Shown piece after piece: positions 1 to 8,268 of a stretch of 64,000 nucleotides of DNA. This DNA is from Streptomyces sp. NRRL S-646. Its GTDB lineage: Bacteria > Actinomycetota > Actinomycetes > Streptomycetales > Streptomycetaceae. Where the stretch lies: positions 248,001 to 312,000 of the forward strand of contig NZ_JODC01000015.1 of NCBI RefSeq assembly GCF_000720765.1, in the 5' to 3' direction. Position 1 is the first letter of the stretch, and every line of letters starts with the position of its first letter. Below the pieces are notes generated by a model. That model made no database searches, had not been told where the DNA came from, and worked only from the letters and a program-made list of their open reading frames with translations. A program made the translations under genes and the position numbers.

Positions 1-1000
1 GCCAGGGGGAGTGGTTGCTGGCGCCGTGGCCGTCGGCGCGCGGACCGCTCGGGTCCGCCTCGGCCGCCGAGACCAGCGCGGGCGTGTAGTAGTTGAGGCC
101 CAGCGCGTCCAGCGGCTGGTTGATCGCGCCCAGGTCGCCGTCGAGGACGTACGACCAGTCGGTGATCAGCTCGGTCGCCGAGAACAGGGACTCGGGGTAC
201 GCCCCGTGCAGGATCGGGCCGTGGAAGACGCCGTTGGCCAGGTCGTCGATCTTCCGCACCGCCGCCAGATCCGCCGGGTCCTGCGGCGAAAGGGGCCTGA
301 CCACCGAGGAGTTGAGGCTGAGCGCGACCGAGTTGCGGGCCGGCATCACCGACCGCAGCGCCGAAGTGCCGAGCCCATGCGCCAGGTTCAGGTGGTGCGC
401 GGCCCGCAGCGAGGCCTCCGGGTCCGTCCGGCCCGGCGCGTGCACCCCGGAGCCGTAGCCCAGAAACGCGCTGCACCACGGCTCGTTGAGCGTGATCCAC
501 TGCTCCACGCGGTCGCCCAGCGCCTCGCCCACGATCTGCGCGTACTCGGCGAACCTGAGCGCCGTGTCCCGCTCCGGCCAGCCGCCCGCGTCCTCCAGCT
601 CCTGCGGCAGGTCCCAGTGGTAGAGGGTGACGGCCGGCTTGATGCCGCGCTCGAGCAGCTCGTCGACCAGCCGCCGGTAGAAGTCCAGGCCGACCTGCAC
701 CGCAGGCCCCCGGCCCGTCGGCTGCACCCGCGACCAGGAGATCGAGAAGCGGTAGGCGGTCAGGCCCAGCTCGGCCATGAGCGCCACGTCTTCGCGGTAC
801 CGGTGGTAGTGGTCGACAGCGATGTCACCGTGCTCGCCGCCGGCGGTCCTGCCCGGCGTATGACTGAAGGTGTCCCAGATCGAGGGCGTACGACCGCCCT
901 CCCGCACCGCCCCCTCGATCTGGTACGCGGACGTCGCGGCGCCCCAGAGGAAGGCGGGGGGAAAGGTCACCGGGGTCGCCGGCTGTGCGGACTCAGGCAT
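1..1000 (-). CDS. bglC: GH1 beta-glucosidase BglC, 3' end cut by window
   Basis: Intracellular family-1 glycosidase that hydrolyses imported cellobiose/cello-oligosaccharides to glucose. The ATG at 1000 gives [20 protein letters not shown], followed by the GH1 N-terminal signature ([12 protein letters not shown]) and, at about residue 173, the acid/base Glu in [14 protein letters not shown] occurs near the window edge. The C-terminal nucleophile motif (ENG) lies outside the window, so only about 333 residues are visible. There is no signal peptide. It lies 130 bp downstream of cebG in the same orientation and has its own CebR-like site overlapping the Shine-Dalgarno and start codon, so it can be repressed separately from cebEFG. 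Identification by motif and context is strong. Confidence 0.93.
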   Translation of the reverse strand, partial: MPESAQPATPVTFPPAFLWGAATSAYQIEGAVREGGRTPSIWDTFSHTPGRTAGGEHGDIAVDHYHRYREDVALMAELGLTAYRFSISWSRVQPTGRGPAVQVGLDFYRRLVDELLERGIKPAVTLYHWDLPQELEDAGGWPERDTALRFAEYAQIVGEALGDRVEQWITLNEPWCSAFLGYGSGVHAPGRTDPEASLRAAHHLNLAHGLGTSALRSVMPARNSVALSLNSSVVRPLSPQDPADLAAVRKIDDLANGVFHGPILHGAYPESLFSATELITDWSYVLDGDLGAINQPLDALGLNYYTPALVSAAEADPSGPRADGHGASNHSPW

Positions 1001-1013
1001 GGAAGCGCTCCCA
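1000..1013. promoter_or_regulatory. CebR operator over bglC ribosome-binding site
   Basis: TGGAAGCGCTCCCA, one mismatch from the perfect palindrome TGGGAGCGCTCCCA found upstream of cebE. Read on the minus strand it contains the purine-rich stretch serving as bglC Shine-Dalgarno and its last base is the A of the ATG, so a bound repressor would sit on the translation start. CebR sites of this sequence are established in Streptomyces cellobiose loci. Confidence 0.8.
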
Positions 1014-1129
1014 TAAGTGGTCGTGGAGACCGAAGAGTTGGAGGGGAGTGGGGGAGGAGAGGGGCCGAGGCTGCGCTGACCCGGCCCCGAGGGACGTACG
1101 ACGGCGCACGGCAGCACCGGATGAAGGCG

Positions 1130-2035
1130 TCAGCCCTTGATCGCGCCCTGCATGATGCCGCCCACGATCTGCTTGCCGAACAGGAGGAACGCGATCAGCA
1201 GCGGCAGCGTGCCCAGCAGGGCGCCCGCCATGATCACCGCCTGGTCGGGGACGTAACCGGTGCCGAGCGCGTTGAGGGCGACCTGCACGGTCGGGTTCTG
1301 CTGGTTGAGGGCGATGATCGGCCACAGGAAGTCGTTCCAGGCGAACACGAAGGTCAGCAGGCCGAGGACCGCCATCGCGGGCCGTGCGGCAGGGAAGACC
1401 ACGTGCCAGACGACTCTCAGGCTGCTCGCCCCGTCCACCCGGGCCGCCTCGATCAGCTCGGTCGGCAGCGCCTGCACCAGGTACTGCCGCATGAAGAACG
1501 TGCCGAACGCGCTGACCAGGGTGGGCAGGATGACCGTCTGCAGCTGATTGGACCAGCCCAGGTCCGCCATCCACAGATACAGGGGTACGACGGCCAGTTG
1601 CGGCGGGATCATCATCGTGCCGATGGTCAGCAGCAACAGGGTGCTCGAGAACCTGAACCGCAGCTTGGCGAAGGCGAACCCGGCGAGCGTGGAGAACAGG
1701 ACCGTACCGAGGGTGATGGTCCCGGCGACGATCGTGGAGTTGACCATCGCGGTGCCGAGTCCGGCCTGGTCCCAAGCGGCCTGCAGGTTCTTGAACAGGT
1801 TCGCGCCGAACCACAGGGGCGGCGGTGACTGCGCGAGCCGCTCGTTGTTGCGCGACGCCGCGACGGCCGTCCAGACCAGCGGGGCCAGCGAGATCAGTGC
1901 GAAGAGCGTCAGGACGAGATAGGTGACCGGACCCGCGTGCATCTGCTTGCCCGCGCCGAGCACCCGGCGGCGTCCGGGGCCACGGCCCCCGCTCTTCCCC
2001 TTTGTCTGAGGGAGTGTCAGTTCACCGGTCGTCAT
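1130..2035 (-). CDS. cebG: cellobiose ABC transporter permease CebG
   Basis: Inner-membrane permease (301 aa) of the carbohydrate-uptake ABC transporter. About six membrane segments follow a cytoplasmic N-terminus of about 35 residues, and the MalG-type EAA loop reads EAARVDGASSLRVVWHVVFP, the contact site for the shared ATPase (MsiK in Streptomyces, not encoded here). Its ATG lies 14 nt inside the end of cebF, so translation is probably coupled. It acts with CebE (binding lipoprotein) and CebF to import cellobiose/cellotriose. Confidence 0.93.
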   Translation of the reverse strand: MTTGELTLPQTKGKSGGRGPGRRRVLGAGKQMHAGPVTYLVLTLFALISLAPLVWTAVAASRNNERLAQSPPPLWFGANLFKNLQAAWDQAGLGTAMVNSTIVAGTITLGTVLFSTLAGFAFAKLRFRFSSTLLLLTIGTMMIPPQLAVVPLYLWMADLGWSNQLQTVILPTLVSAFGTFFMRQYLVQALPTELIEAARVDGASSLRVVWHVVFPAARPAMAVLGLLTFVFAWNDFLWPIIALNQQNPTVQVALNALGTGYVPDQAVIMAGALLGTLPLLIAFLLFGKQIVGGIMQGAIKG

Positions 2036-3056
2036 GGGACTTCCTCAACCGTCGGGTGATCAGCAGGTTGATCGCGGCGACGATCAGCAGGATCAGGAAC
2101 ATCGTCCAGGCGATCGCGGAGGCCTTGCCGAGGTTGCCGATGCCCCAGCCCTGGTCGTACATGTACAGGCCGAGCGTCTGGTACTGGTGCGCGGAACCGC
2201 CCTTCGAGCCGCTGACCCCGCCGAACAGGAGCGGCTCACCGAACAGTTGTGTAGCGCCGATCGTGGAGACGACCACCGTGAACAGGATCGTCGGCCGCAG
2301 CATCGGGATCGTCACATGGCGGAACTGCTGCCAGCGGCCCGCGCCGTCGATCGCCGCCGACTCGTACAGGTCGGAGGGGATCGCCTGCATGGCCGCGAGG
2401 TAGATCAGCGCGTTGTAGCCCGTCCACCGCCAGATCACGATCGTGGAGACGGCGAACTGCCCGCCCCAGTCGGACTCGCGCCAGTTGATCGGGTCGACCC
2501 CCACGAAATGGAGCAACCAGTTGATCATGCCGCCGTCCCACGAGTACAGCAGCGTGAAGACCAGCGTCGCCGCCGCCACCGAGGTGGCGTACGGGGTGAG
2601 CATCACGACCCGCCACAGGGTCGAGCCGCGCAGCCGGTAGTTGAGCAGATGCGCGATCCCGATCGCCATCAGCAACTGCGGAACCGTGGAGATCACGCCG
2701 ATGGTGAAGGTGTTCTCCAGGGCGTTCCAGAAGAACTCCGAGGACAGCAGGTGCTTGTAGTTGTCCAGGCCGGCCCAGGTCTGGTGGTCCAGACCGGACA
2801 GCTGCACGTTGTGCAGCGAGTACCAGGCCGTATAGAGGAGCGGGACGAGCCCGAAGGCCCCGAAGATGATGAAGAAGGGGGCGATGAACGCGTACGGGGA
2901 CGCCTTCATGTCCCAGCGGTACAACCGGCTGCGCCATGAATCGGGGCCCGGCGGTGTACCGCGACCGTGAGCGCCCCGGGCCGCGCCCGGCGGGATGCCG
3001 GGCGCGGCCTCGGCGCTCGACGCGGAAAGCGCGAGAGCCTGCTTGGAGCTGGTCAC
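2022..3056 (-). CDS. cebF: cellobiose ABC transporter permease CebF
   Basis: MalF-type permease (344 aa) paired with CebG. The GTG start at 3056 is chosen because it overlaps the cebE stop as GTGA, the usual coupled arrangement. The open frame continues further upstream through cebE in another frame, which is not coding. After about 55 hydrophilic residues come six predicted membrane segments starting at ASPYAFIAPFFIIFGAF. The EAA loop reads ESAAIDGAGRWQQFRHVTIP. It overlaps cebG by 14 nt. Confidence 0.92.
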   Translation of the reverse strand: MTSSKQALALSASSAEAAPGIPPGAARGAHGRGTPPGPDSWRSRLYRWDMKASPYAFIAPFFIIFGAFGLVPLLYTAWYSLHNVQLSGLDHQTWAGLDNYKHLLSSEFFWNALENTFTIGVISTVPQLLMAIGIAHLLNYRLRGSTLWRVVMLTPYATSVAAATLVFTLLYSWDGGMINWLLHFVGVDPINWRESDWGGQFAVSTIVIWRWTGYNALIYLAAMQAIPSDLYESAAIDGAGRWQQFRHVTIPMLRPTILFTVVVSTIGATQLFGEPLLFGGVSGSKGGSAHQYQTLGLYMYDQGWGIGNLGKASAIAWTMFLILLIVAAINLLITRRLRKSHDDR

Positions 3057-4375
3057 TGGCCGAGCACGTCCTTGACCTCGTTCTTGGCCGCGTCCCAGCC
3101 CTGCGTCGGGCTCTTGCCCTTCTGCTCGACCTGGAGGATGCCGACGTCGGTGATCGCCGTGTTGATCGGCTGGTCCTTGACGCCGAAGTACTGGACCGGG
3201 ATGGTCTTCGCCGAGTCGGCGAAGATCTGCGTGATCGGCGCGTTCGAGAAGTAGGCCGTGGTGTCCGCGGCCGGCTTCAGGGTCGAGTACGCCGACGGGG
3301 TCGACGGGAAGCTGGCCTGCTTCGCGAAGACCTTCGCCTGCTGCTCGGGCGCGGTCAGCCACTTCGCCAGGGCGATGGCCTCCTTCTGGTGCTTGCCCGC
3401 CGTCGGCACGCCGAGGAAGGAGCCGCCCCAGTTGGACGCGGTCGGGGCCGCCGCCACGTCCCAGTTGCCCTTGCCGGAGGCGCCGGACTTCTGCTCGATG
3501 TAGCCGATCATCCACGCCGGGCAGGCCACCGTCGCGAAGGTGCCCTTGGCGTAGCCCTGGTCCCAGGTCGGGTCGAACTGCTTCAGCTTCGCCGACATGT
3601 TGCTGGTGGCCACGGACATCGCGACGTTCCAGGCCTTCTTCACGCCGTCGGACTTGTCCCAGATGACGTTGCCGTCCTTGTCGTAGTACCGCTCGGTACC
3701 GCCGCCGAGGGCCGCGTTGTAGACGGAGGAGGCCGAGTCCACGAACTTGGTGCCCTTCGGCGCCTTCTTCATGTACTCCTTGCCCACGTCCACGTACTTC
3801 GCCCAGTCGCCCTTCCACTGCGTGGCGAGCTTGGTGCGGTCCGTCTCCAGGCCGGCCTTCTTGAAGAGGTCCTTGCGGTAACAGATCGCCATCGGGCCGA
3901 CGTCCGTGCCGAGGCCGATCAGCTTGCCGTCCTTGGTGGTGGCCTGGGCGTTCTTCCAGTCCAGCCACTGCGACTTGTCGACGTCCTTGCCGAGGTCGAC
4001 GAACTTGCTGCCCTGCGTCTGCACGGCCTCGGTGACGTTGCCGACCTCGATCGCCTGGATGTCGTCGGTGCCGGAACCCGCCTGCAGCCGGGTGAGGACC
4101 TTCGGCCAGTACACGTCGGTACGGGTGGTGACGTTCTCCTTGATGCTGATGTCCGGGTGCAGCTTCATGTACTCGTCGTAGAGACCGGCCTGCTTGTAGC
4201 CGAACACACCGAAGGTGCCGATGGTCAGTGTGGTCTTGCCCTTGCCGTTGCCGCCGCCGTCGTTCGACGAGCTGTCGTCCGAGTCCTTGGAGCAGCCGGC
4301 CAGCAGCCCCGTGGTCAGCGCGGCGACGGCCGCGAGGGCCATCAGCCTGCGGGACCGTCGGGTACTCGTGCCCAT
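3053..4375 (-). CDS. cebE: cellobiose-binding lipoprotein CebE
   Basis: Extracellular solute-binding protein (440 aa, family 1) that captures cellobiose/cellotriose for CebFG. It has a lipoprotein signal: basic N-terminus [10 protein letters not shown], hydrophobic core and lipobox LLAGC with lipidated Cys28, then a Ser/Asp/Gly-rich linker. The start is supported by AGGAGG a few bases upstream. It is first gene of cebEFG; a perfect CebR palindrome lies 116 bp upstream of the ATG. Substrate assignment rests on the locus (cebR, bglC), not on the sequence of the binding pocket. Confidence 0.93.
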   Translation of the reverse strand: MGTSTRRSRRLMALAAVAALTTGLLAGCSKDSDDSSSNDGGGNGKGKTTLTIGTFGVFGYKQAGLYDEYMKLHPDISIKENVTTRTDVYWPKVLTRLQAGSGTDDIQAIEVGNVTEAVQTQGSKFVDLGKDVDKSQWLDWKNAQATTKDGKLIGLGTDVGPMAICYRKDLFKKAGLETDRTKLATQWKGDWAKYVDVGKEYMKKAPKGTKFVDSASSVYNAALGGGTERYYDKDGNVIWDKSDGVKKAWNVAMSVATSNMSAKLKQFDPTWDQGYAKGTFATVACPAWMIGYIEQKSGASGKGNWDVAAAPTASNWGGSFLGVPTAGKHQKEAIALAKWLTAPEQQAKVFAKQASFPSTPSAYSTLKPAADTTAYFSNAPITQIFADSAKTIPVQYFGVKDQPINTAITDVGILQVEQKGKSPTQGWDAAKNEVKDVLGQ

Positions 4376-4490
4376 TTGCGTCCTCCTGTTGCCTGACGTG
4401 CCGACCCCCCGGCCAACTGCATTGTTGGGCCCGTTCTACACGCTGCGGCTCGGGCGGGGAACGTGCGGGATGTGTATGTGTCAGGTACTG

Positions 4491-4504
4491 TGGGAGCGCT
4501 CCCA
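4491..4504. promoter_or_regulatory. cebR box: CebR operator, perfect 14-bp palindrome
   Basis: TGGGAGCGCTCCCA, identical to the CebR box described in Streptomyces. It lies in the 386-bp divergent region between cebE (start 4375) and cebR (start 4762), closer to cebE. No second copy was seen near the cebR start. The rest of the region (4376-4490 and 4505-4761) holds no gene that I can support. Confidence 0.93.
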
Positions 4505-4761
4505 CAAGTGATGTGTTGAAGGTTCGTCGGTTCGGGCGGGGGTGTCAAGGGAGTCGACGTGGCGAGATGTGTTCGGTTATCGGGCTGTTAACTGGACGAA
4601 AGGAATCCGGTACCGGTCGGGTTTTCCAGCCCTCTCGGCTTCTGATGGCGAGGCCGTCAGGCCGGACGGGGGCCCGGGGGCGGAGTCCCGGGGACGGTCG
4701 CTGATCCCCCGGGGCTGTTAGATTCCAGGCCAGCTGCAATAACGGCGGAAAGGGCGTAGCC

Positions 4762-5805
4762 ATGTCGCGGAGCCGGAGCGGTGGTAGGCCCACCCTCGAA
4801 GAGGTCGCCGCGCGCGCGGGCGTGGGCCGCGGCACGGTCTCCCGCGTGATCAACGGCTCGCCCCGGGTCAGCGACGCGACCCGCGCGGCGGTCGAGGCGG
4901 CGGTGGCCGAACTCGGATACGTCCCCAACACGGCCGCGCGCGCCCTCGCGGCGAACCGTACGGACGCGATCGCCCTGGTCGTTCCCGAGCCGGAGACGCG
5001 TTTCTTCTCGGAGCCGTACTTCTCGGACATTCTGAAGGGCGTCGGGGCTGAGCTGTCCGACACGGAGATGCAACTCCTGCTGATCTTCGCGGGCGGCGAC
5101 CGCGAGCGCCGCCGCCTCGCGCAGTACCTCGCCGCCCACCGCGTGGACGGCGTCCTGCTGGTCTCGGTGCACGCGGACGACCCGCTCCCCGACCTGCTCG
5201 CGCAGCTGGAGATCCCCGCCGTGATCAGCGGCCCGCGGTCGGCCGCCGAGACCCTGACCTCGGTGGACTCGGACAACTACGGCGGCGGTCGCTCGGCGGT
5301 GGAGCACCTGCTCTCCCGGGGCCGCCGCAAGATAGCCCACATCACCGGCCGCCTGGACGTCTACGGCGCCCAGCGCCGCGTCGACGGCTACCGCGACGCC
5401 CTGAGCGACGCGGGCCAGGAGGTCGACGAACTCCTCATCGAGACCGGCGACTTCACCGAGGAGGGGGGCCGCCGGGCGATGACGAAGCTGCTCGGCCGCT
5501 GCCCCGACCTGGACGCGGTCTTCGCGGGCTCCGACGTGATGGCGGCGGGCGCCCGCCAGGTCCTGCGCGAGGAGGGCTGCCGCATCCCCGACGACGTGGC
5601 GCTGGTCGGCTACGACGACTCGGCCATCGCCCGCCACATGGACCCGCCCCTCACCAGCGTCCGCCAGCCCATCGAGGAGATGGGCCGCCGCATGATCGAC
5701 CTCCTCCTCGGCGAGATCGCCGACCGCCGCCCGGCCGTCTCCCGCGACCTGGAACGCCGCCAGGTGGTCCTGGCGACGGAACTGGTGCCGCGTACGTCTT
5801 CCTGA
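4762..5805 (+). CDS. cebR: LacI-family cellobiose repressor CebR
   Basis: Transcriptional repressor (347 aa) of the cellobiose/cellotriose uptake genes. The N-terminal LacI helix-turn-helix (TLEEVAARAGVGRGTVSRVI, about residues 11-33) is followed by the hinge helix near residues 55-62 (NTAARALAAN) and a periplasmic-binding-protein-like sensor domain. GGAAAGG precedes the ATG. It is divergent from cebE; the two palindromic sites in the window match the established CebR operator. Cello-oligosaccharides are the known inducers for the family. Confidence 0.93.
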   Translation: MSRSRSGGRPTLEEVAARAGVGRGTVSRVINGSPRVSDATRAAVEAAVAELGYVPNTAARALAANRTDAIALVVPEPETRFFSEPYFSDILKGVGAELSDTEMQLLLIFAGGDRERRRLAQYLAAHRVDGVLLVSVHADDPLPDLLAQLEIPAVISGPRSAAETLTSVDSDNYGGGRSAVEHLLSRGRRKIAHITGRLDVYGAQRRVDGYRDALSDAGQEVDELLIETGDFTEEGGRRAMTKLLGRCPDLDAVFAGSDVMAAGARQVLREEGCRIPDDVALVGYDDSAIARHMDPPLTSVRQPIEEMGRRMIDLLLGEIADRRPAVSRDLERRQVVLATELVPRTSS

Positions 5806-6008
5806 CCGAGTTTCGGCCATACGACGTCACAGCCTCGTTCCGGCAGGTCGAACGCCGCGGTGGGGCGGCGAGTCGTGAGAGCGGCGCATGTGTGTGCGGT
5901 GTGGGGGATCGCGTACGGGGGCCTGGTTCCGTGTCGCTGCGGCCCGGGGCGCCGCCATGTCGGTGTCCACGCGCTCGGAATCAACGGCCTTTGACCGTCC
6001 GGGAACGC

Positions 6009-6812
6009 ATGCTGGTTCCCATGACTCTCCATCCCCTGCTGGACGCCCACGACGTTCCCGCCGTCGAGCCGTACCTCCGTTCGGTGGGCGAGGTGTTCCG
6101 TGCCTTTCGGGAGCAGGACTCGGGCTGTGTGTCGTACGGGGTTCTGCTCCCGGACGGCCGGCGCTGGTTCGTCAAGGAGGCGGTGACGGACCGGGCCCGG
6201 CGGTCCCTGGACCGGGCCTGGGCCTTCCACCGGGCGTTACGCCACCCGGTGATCGTCCCCCAGCTCCACCGCATCGCCGTACGGGACAGCAGTCGTACGG
6301 CGACGGTGATGCCCTGGTGCAAGGGCGAACCTCTCCACGGCGCCACCGCCCGCTCCCGCTTCCGCGCCCTCCCGGTCCCCCGCGTCCTGCACGCCCTGGA
6401 CCGCATCCTCGACGCCCACCTGGCCGTGGAGGCGGCGGGCCACGTCGCGGTCGACCTCTACGACGGCTCCTTCCTCCACGACTTCGACGCCGATGACCTC
6501 CACCTCATCGACCTCGACGAATACCGCCCGGGCCCCTTCGTCCTGACGGAGGCCCGCCTCCCGGGTTCCCGCCGCTTCATGGCCCCGGAGGAGTGGAGGC
6601 GGGGTTCGGTGATCGACACCCGTACGACCGTCCATGTCCTTGCCCGCGCGGCCCGTCTCCTCCTGGACGCCGGTGACGACGAGCGCGCCTGGCGGGGTAC
6701 GGCGGCGCAGCTGGCGGTGGTGGAGCGGGGGACGCGGCCGGATCCGGGCGAACGGTTCGCGGGCGTACGGGAGTTGGCGGCGGCGTGGCGGGCGGCGACG
6801 TCAGCGGGGTAG
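6009..6812 (+). CDS. Ser/Thr-kinase-like protein with TTA codon
   Basis: Compact kinase-fold protein (about 267 aa) with recognisable but altered landmarks: RWFVKEA (ATP-binding Lys), HVAVDLYDGSF in place of the HRD catalytic loop, LIDLDEY in place of DFG, and FMAPEEW resembling the APE motif. It could be a degenerate protein kinase or a small-molecule kinase; the substrate is unknown. The start is uncertain: ATG 6009 has GGGAA just upstream, ATG 6021 is an alternative, and the frame is open further upstream. A TTA codon at 6237-6239 implies dependence on the bldA tRNA. Its 3' end overlaps the convergent GNAT gene by 12 bp. Confidence 0.65.
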   Translation: MLVPMTLHPLLDAHDVPAVEPYLRSVGEVFRAFREQDSGCVSYGVLLPDGRRWFVKEAVTDRARRSLDRAWAFHRALRHPVIVPQLHRIAVRDSSRTATVMPWCKGEPLHGATARSRFRALPVPRVLHALDRILDAHLAVEAAGHVAVDLYDGSFLHDFDADDLHLIDLDEYRPGPFVLTEARLPGSRRFMAPEEWRRGSVIDTRTTVHVLARAARLLLDAGDDERAWRGTAAQLAVVERGTRPDPGERFAGVRELAAAWRAATSAG

Positions 6813-7298
6813 CGAGAGCCGCCACCGCTGCTCGCCGTCCTGCACCTCGCCCGTCGGGACGAGCCCGGCCGCCCGGGCCACGGCTGCGGAGGCGAGGTGC
6901 CCGGGATGGATGTGCGCGAGGACCGTACGCACGGACTGCTGCCGCAGCCGGCCGACGAGCCCGCGCGCCGCCTCCGAGGCGAAGCCGCGCCCCTGCCAGG
7001 GCGTGCCGACGACCCAGGCGATCTCCGCGACCGTCCCGACGACCGTCGCCTGGACGGTCCCGACCAGCCGGGACTCCTCCCTCTCCCGCAGCACCCAGTT
7101 GCACCACGAGACGGCGGGATCGGGGGAGCCGGCGACGAGGCGTTCGTAGCGGACGCGCAGGGCCGCGGGGGAGTACGGGCTGCCGCCGATGAAGGTGTGC
7201 AGTGCCGGGTCGGAGAGGACGTCGGCCATCTCGTCGGCGTGCGAGACGCGGAGGGGGAGCAGGTCGAGGCGCGGGGTGCTGATGGTGTCGGCGTGCAC
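6801..7298 (-). CDS. GNAT family N-acetyltransferase
   Basis: RimJ/RimL-type acetyltransferase (165 aa). It starts MHADTISTPRLDLLPLRVSH, the usual beta1 of this group. The acetyl-CoA pyrophosphate loop is GTPWQGRGFASEAARGLV, and the C-terminal part HPGHLASAAVARAAGLVPTG matches motif B. The acceptor is unknown. It converges with the kinase-like gene. The start lies on the far side of the tRNA-His terminator, so it needs its own promoter within 7299-7333 or beyond. Confidence 0.85.
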   Translation of the reverse strand: MHADTISTPRLDLLPLRVSHADEMADVLSDPALHTFIGGSPYSPAALRVRYERLVAGSPDPAVSWCNWVLREREESRLVGTVQATVVGTVAEIAWVVGTPWQGRGFASEAARGLVGRLRQQSVRTVLAHIHPGHLASAAVARAAGLVPTGEVQDGEQRWRLSLPR

Positions 7299-7333
7299 GA
7301 CGGCCTCTCGGTGAACGAATCAGCCGGGAAACG

Positions 7334-7373
7334 AATCAGCCGGTGACCCTGTTCCCAGGGTCACCGGCTGATT
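7334..7373 (-). terminator. 18-bp perfect stem-loop behind tRNA-His
   Basis: Arms 7334-7351 and 7356-7373 are exact reverse complements around a 4-nt loop (TTCC). It starts 7 nt beyond the tRNA-His 3' end on the same strand, with no U-tract, as is common for Streptomyces terminators. Confidence 0.85.
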
Positions 7374-7379
7374 ACTCAG

Positions 7380-7452
7380 GGTGAGTGACGGGACTCGAAC
7401 CCGCGACATCCTGGACCACAACCAGGTGCTCTACCAGCTGAGCTACACCCAC
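7380..7452 (-). tRNA. tRNA-His (anticodon GTG)
   Basis: On the minus strand the sequence folds as a complete cloverleaf: acceptor GTGGGTG pairs with CACTCAC, D-arm AGCTCAGCTGGTAGAGC, anticodon stem CTGG/CCAG around TTGTGGT (anticodon GTG), T-arm GCGGGTTCGAGTCCCGT. The base at 7453 supplies the G(-1) that pairs with C73, the histidine identity feature. CCA is not encoded. It lies between orn and the GNAT gene and is followed by a strong hairpin. Confidence 0.97.
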
Positions 7453-7556
7453 CACGACCGGCGGTCTACTTCGTGGTTTTCCGACCGGCCGAGAAAAAGT
7501 GTACAGGGTCCGAAGGGGTGCTCGCGCACGCCTTTTGCGGTGCCCCCTCAGGGTCC

Positions 7557-8159
7557 TTACTCCGCAGGCAGGACGTGCTTCGCGGCGATCGACCTGGCGG
7601 TGTCGGAGTCGGGGCCGGGCTGCGGCACGAAGATCGCCTCGCGGTAGTAGCGCAACTCCGCGATGGACTCGCGGATGTCGGCGAGGGCGCGGTGGTTGCC
7701 GTTCTTCTCGGGGCTGTTGAAGTAGGCCCGCGGGTACCAGCGGCGGGCGAGCTCCTTGACGCTCGACACGTCGACGATCCGGTAGTGCAGATAGTCCTCC
7801 AGCGTCGGCATGTCGCGGAGCAGGAAGCCACGGTCGGTGCCGACCGAGTTGCCGCACAGCGGGGCCTTGCCGGGTTCCTTGACGTGTTCGCGGACGTAGG
7901 CGAGGACCTGTTCCTCCGCGTCGGACAACGTCGTGCCGCCGGCGAGTTCGTCCAGCAGCCCGGACGCGGTGTGCATCTGACGCACCACCTCCGGCATCGT
8001 CTCCAGTGCCTTGGACGGCGGACGGATGACGATGTCCACACCCTCACCGAGGATGTTCAGCTCGGAGTCGGTGACGAGGGCGGCCACCTCGATGAGAGCG
8101 TCGTCGGACAGCGAGAGGCCGGTCATCTCGCAGTCGATCCACACCATGCGATCGTTCAT
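7557..8159 (-). CDS. orn: oligoribonuclease (DEDD 3'-5' exonuclease)
   Basis: Exoribonuclease (200 aa) degrading 2-5-nt RNA and the linear dinucleotide pGpG. DEDD motifs are visible: WIDCEMTGL (D9, E11), the central GNSVGTDRGFL motif, and NHRALADIRESI. Length and motif order match the family. In Streptomyces this gene (ornA) neighbours adpA, as here. It starts 68 bp beyond the adpA terminator hairpin, so read-through from adpA is possible but not required. Confidence 0.96.
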   Translation of the reverse strand: MNDRMVWIDCEMTGLSLSDDALIEVAALVTDSELNILGEGVDIVIRPPSKALETMPEVVRQMHTASGLLDELAGGTTLSDAEEQVLAYVREHVKEPGKAPLCGNSVGTDRGFLLRDMPTLEDYLHYRIVDVSSVKELARRWYPRAYFNSPEKNGNHRALADIRESIAELRYYREAIFVPQPGPDSDTARSIAAKHVLPAE

Positions 8160-8226
8160 GCGACCACCCTAAGGCTGGCGCCCGCAAAATCGGCCCCTCG
8201 GGTGTTCGAGGAGCAGGGGTACGGGG

Positions 8227-8262
8227 AGAGGGGGCGGGTGGCCTCGGCCACCCGCCCCCTCT
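8227..8262 (-). terminator. adpA terminator hairpin
   Basis: Arms 8227-8242 and 8247-8262 are a perfect 16-bp inverted repeat with loop CTCG, starting 6 bp after the adpA stop. It is GC-rich and lacks a U-tract. Confidence 0.82.
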
Positions 8263-8268
8263 ACGCCG

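Noticed and set aside
11..1828. Very long open frame on the plus strand across bglC and cebG
   Set aside because: The translation is Arg/Gly/Pro/Val-rich low-complexity sequence; the minus strand encodes clear GH1 and permease proteins. High GC creates such shadow frames throughout the window.
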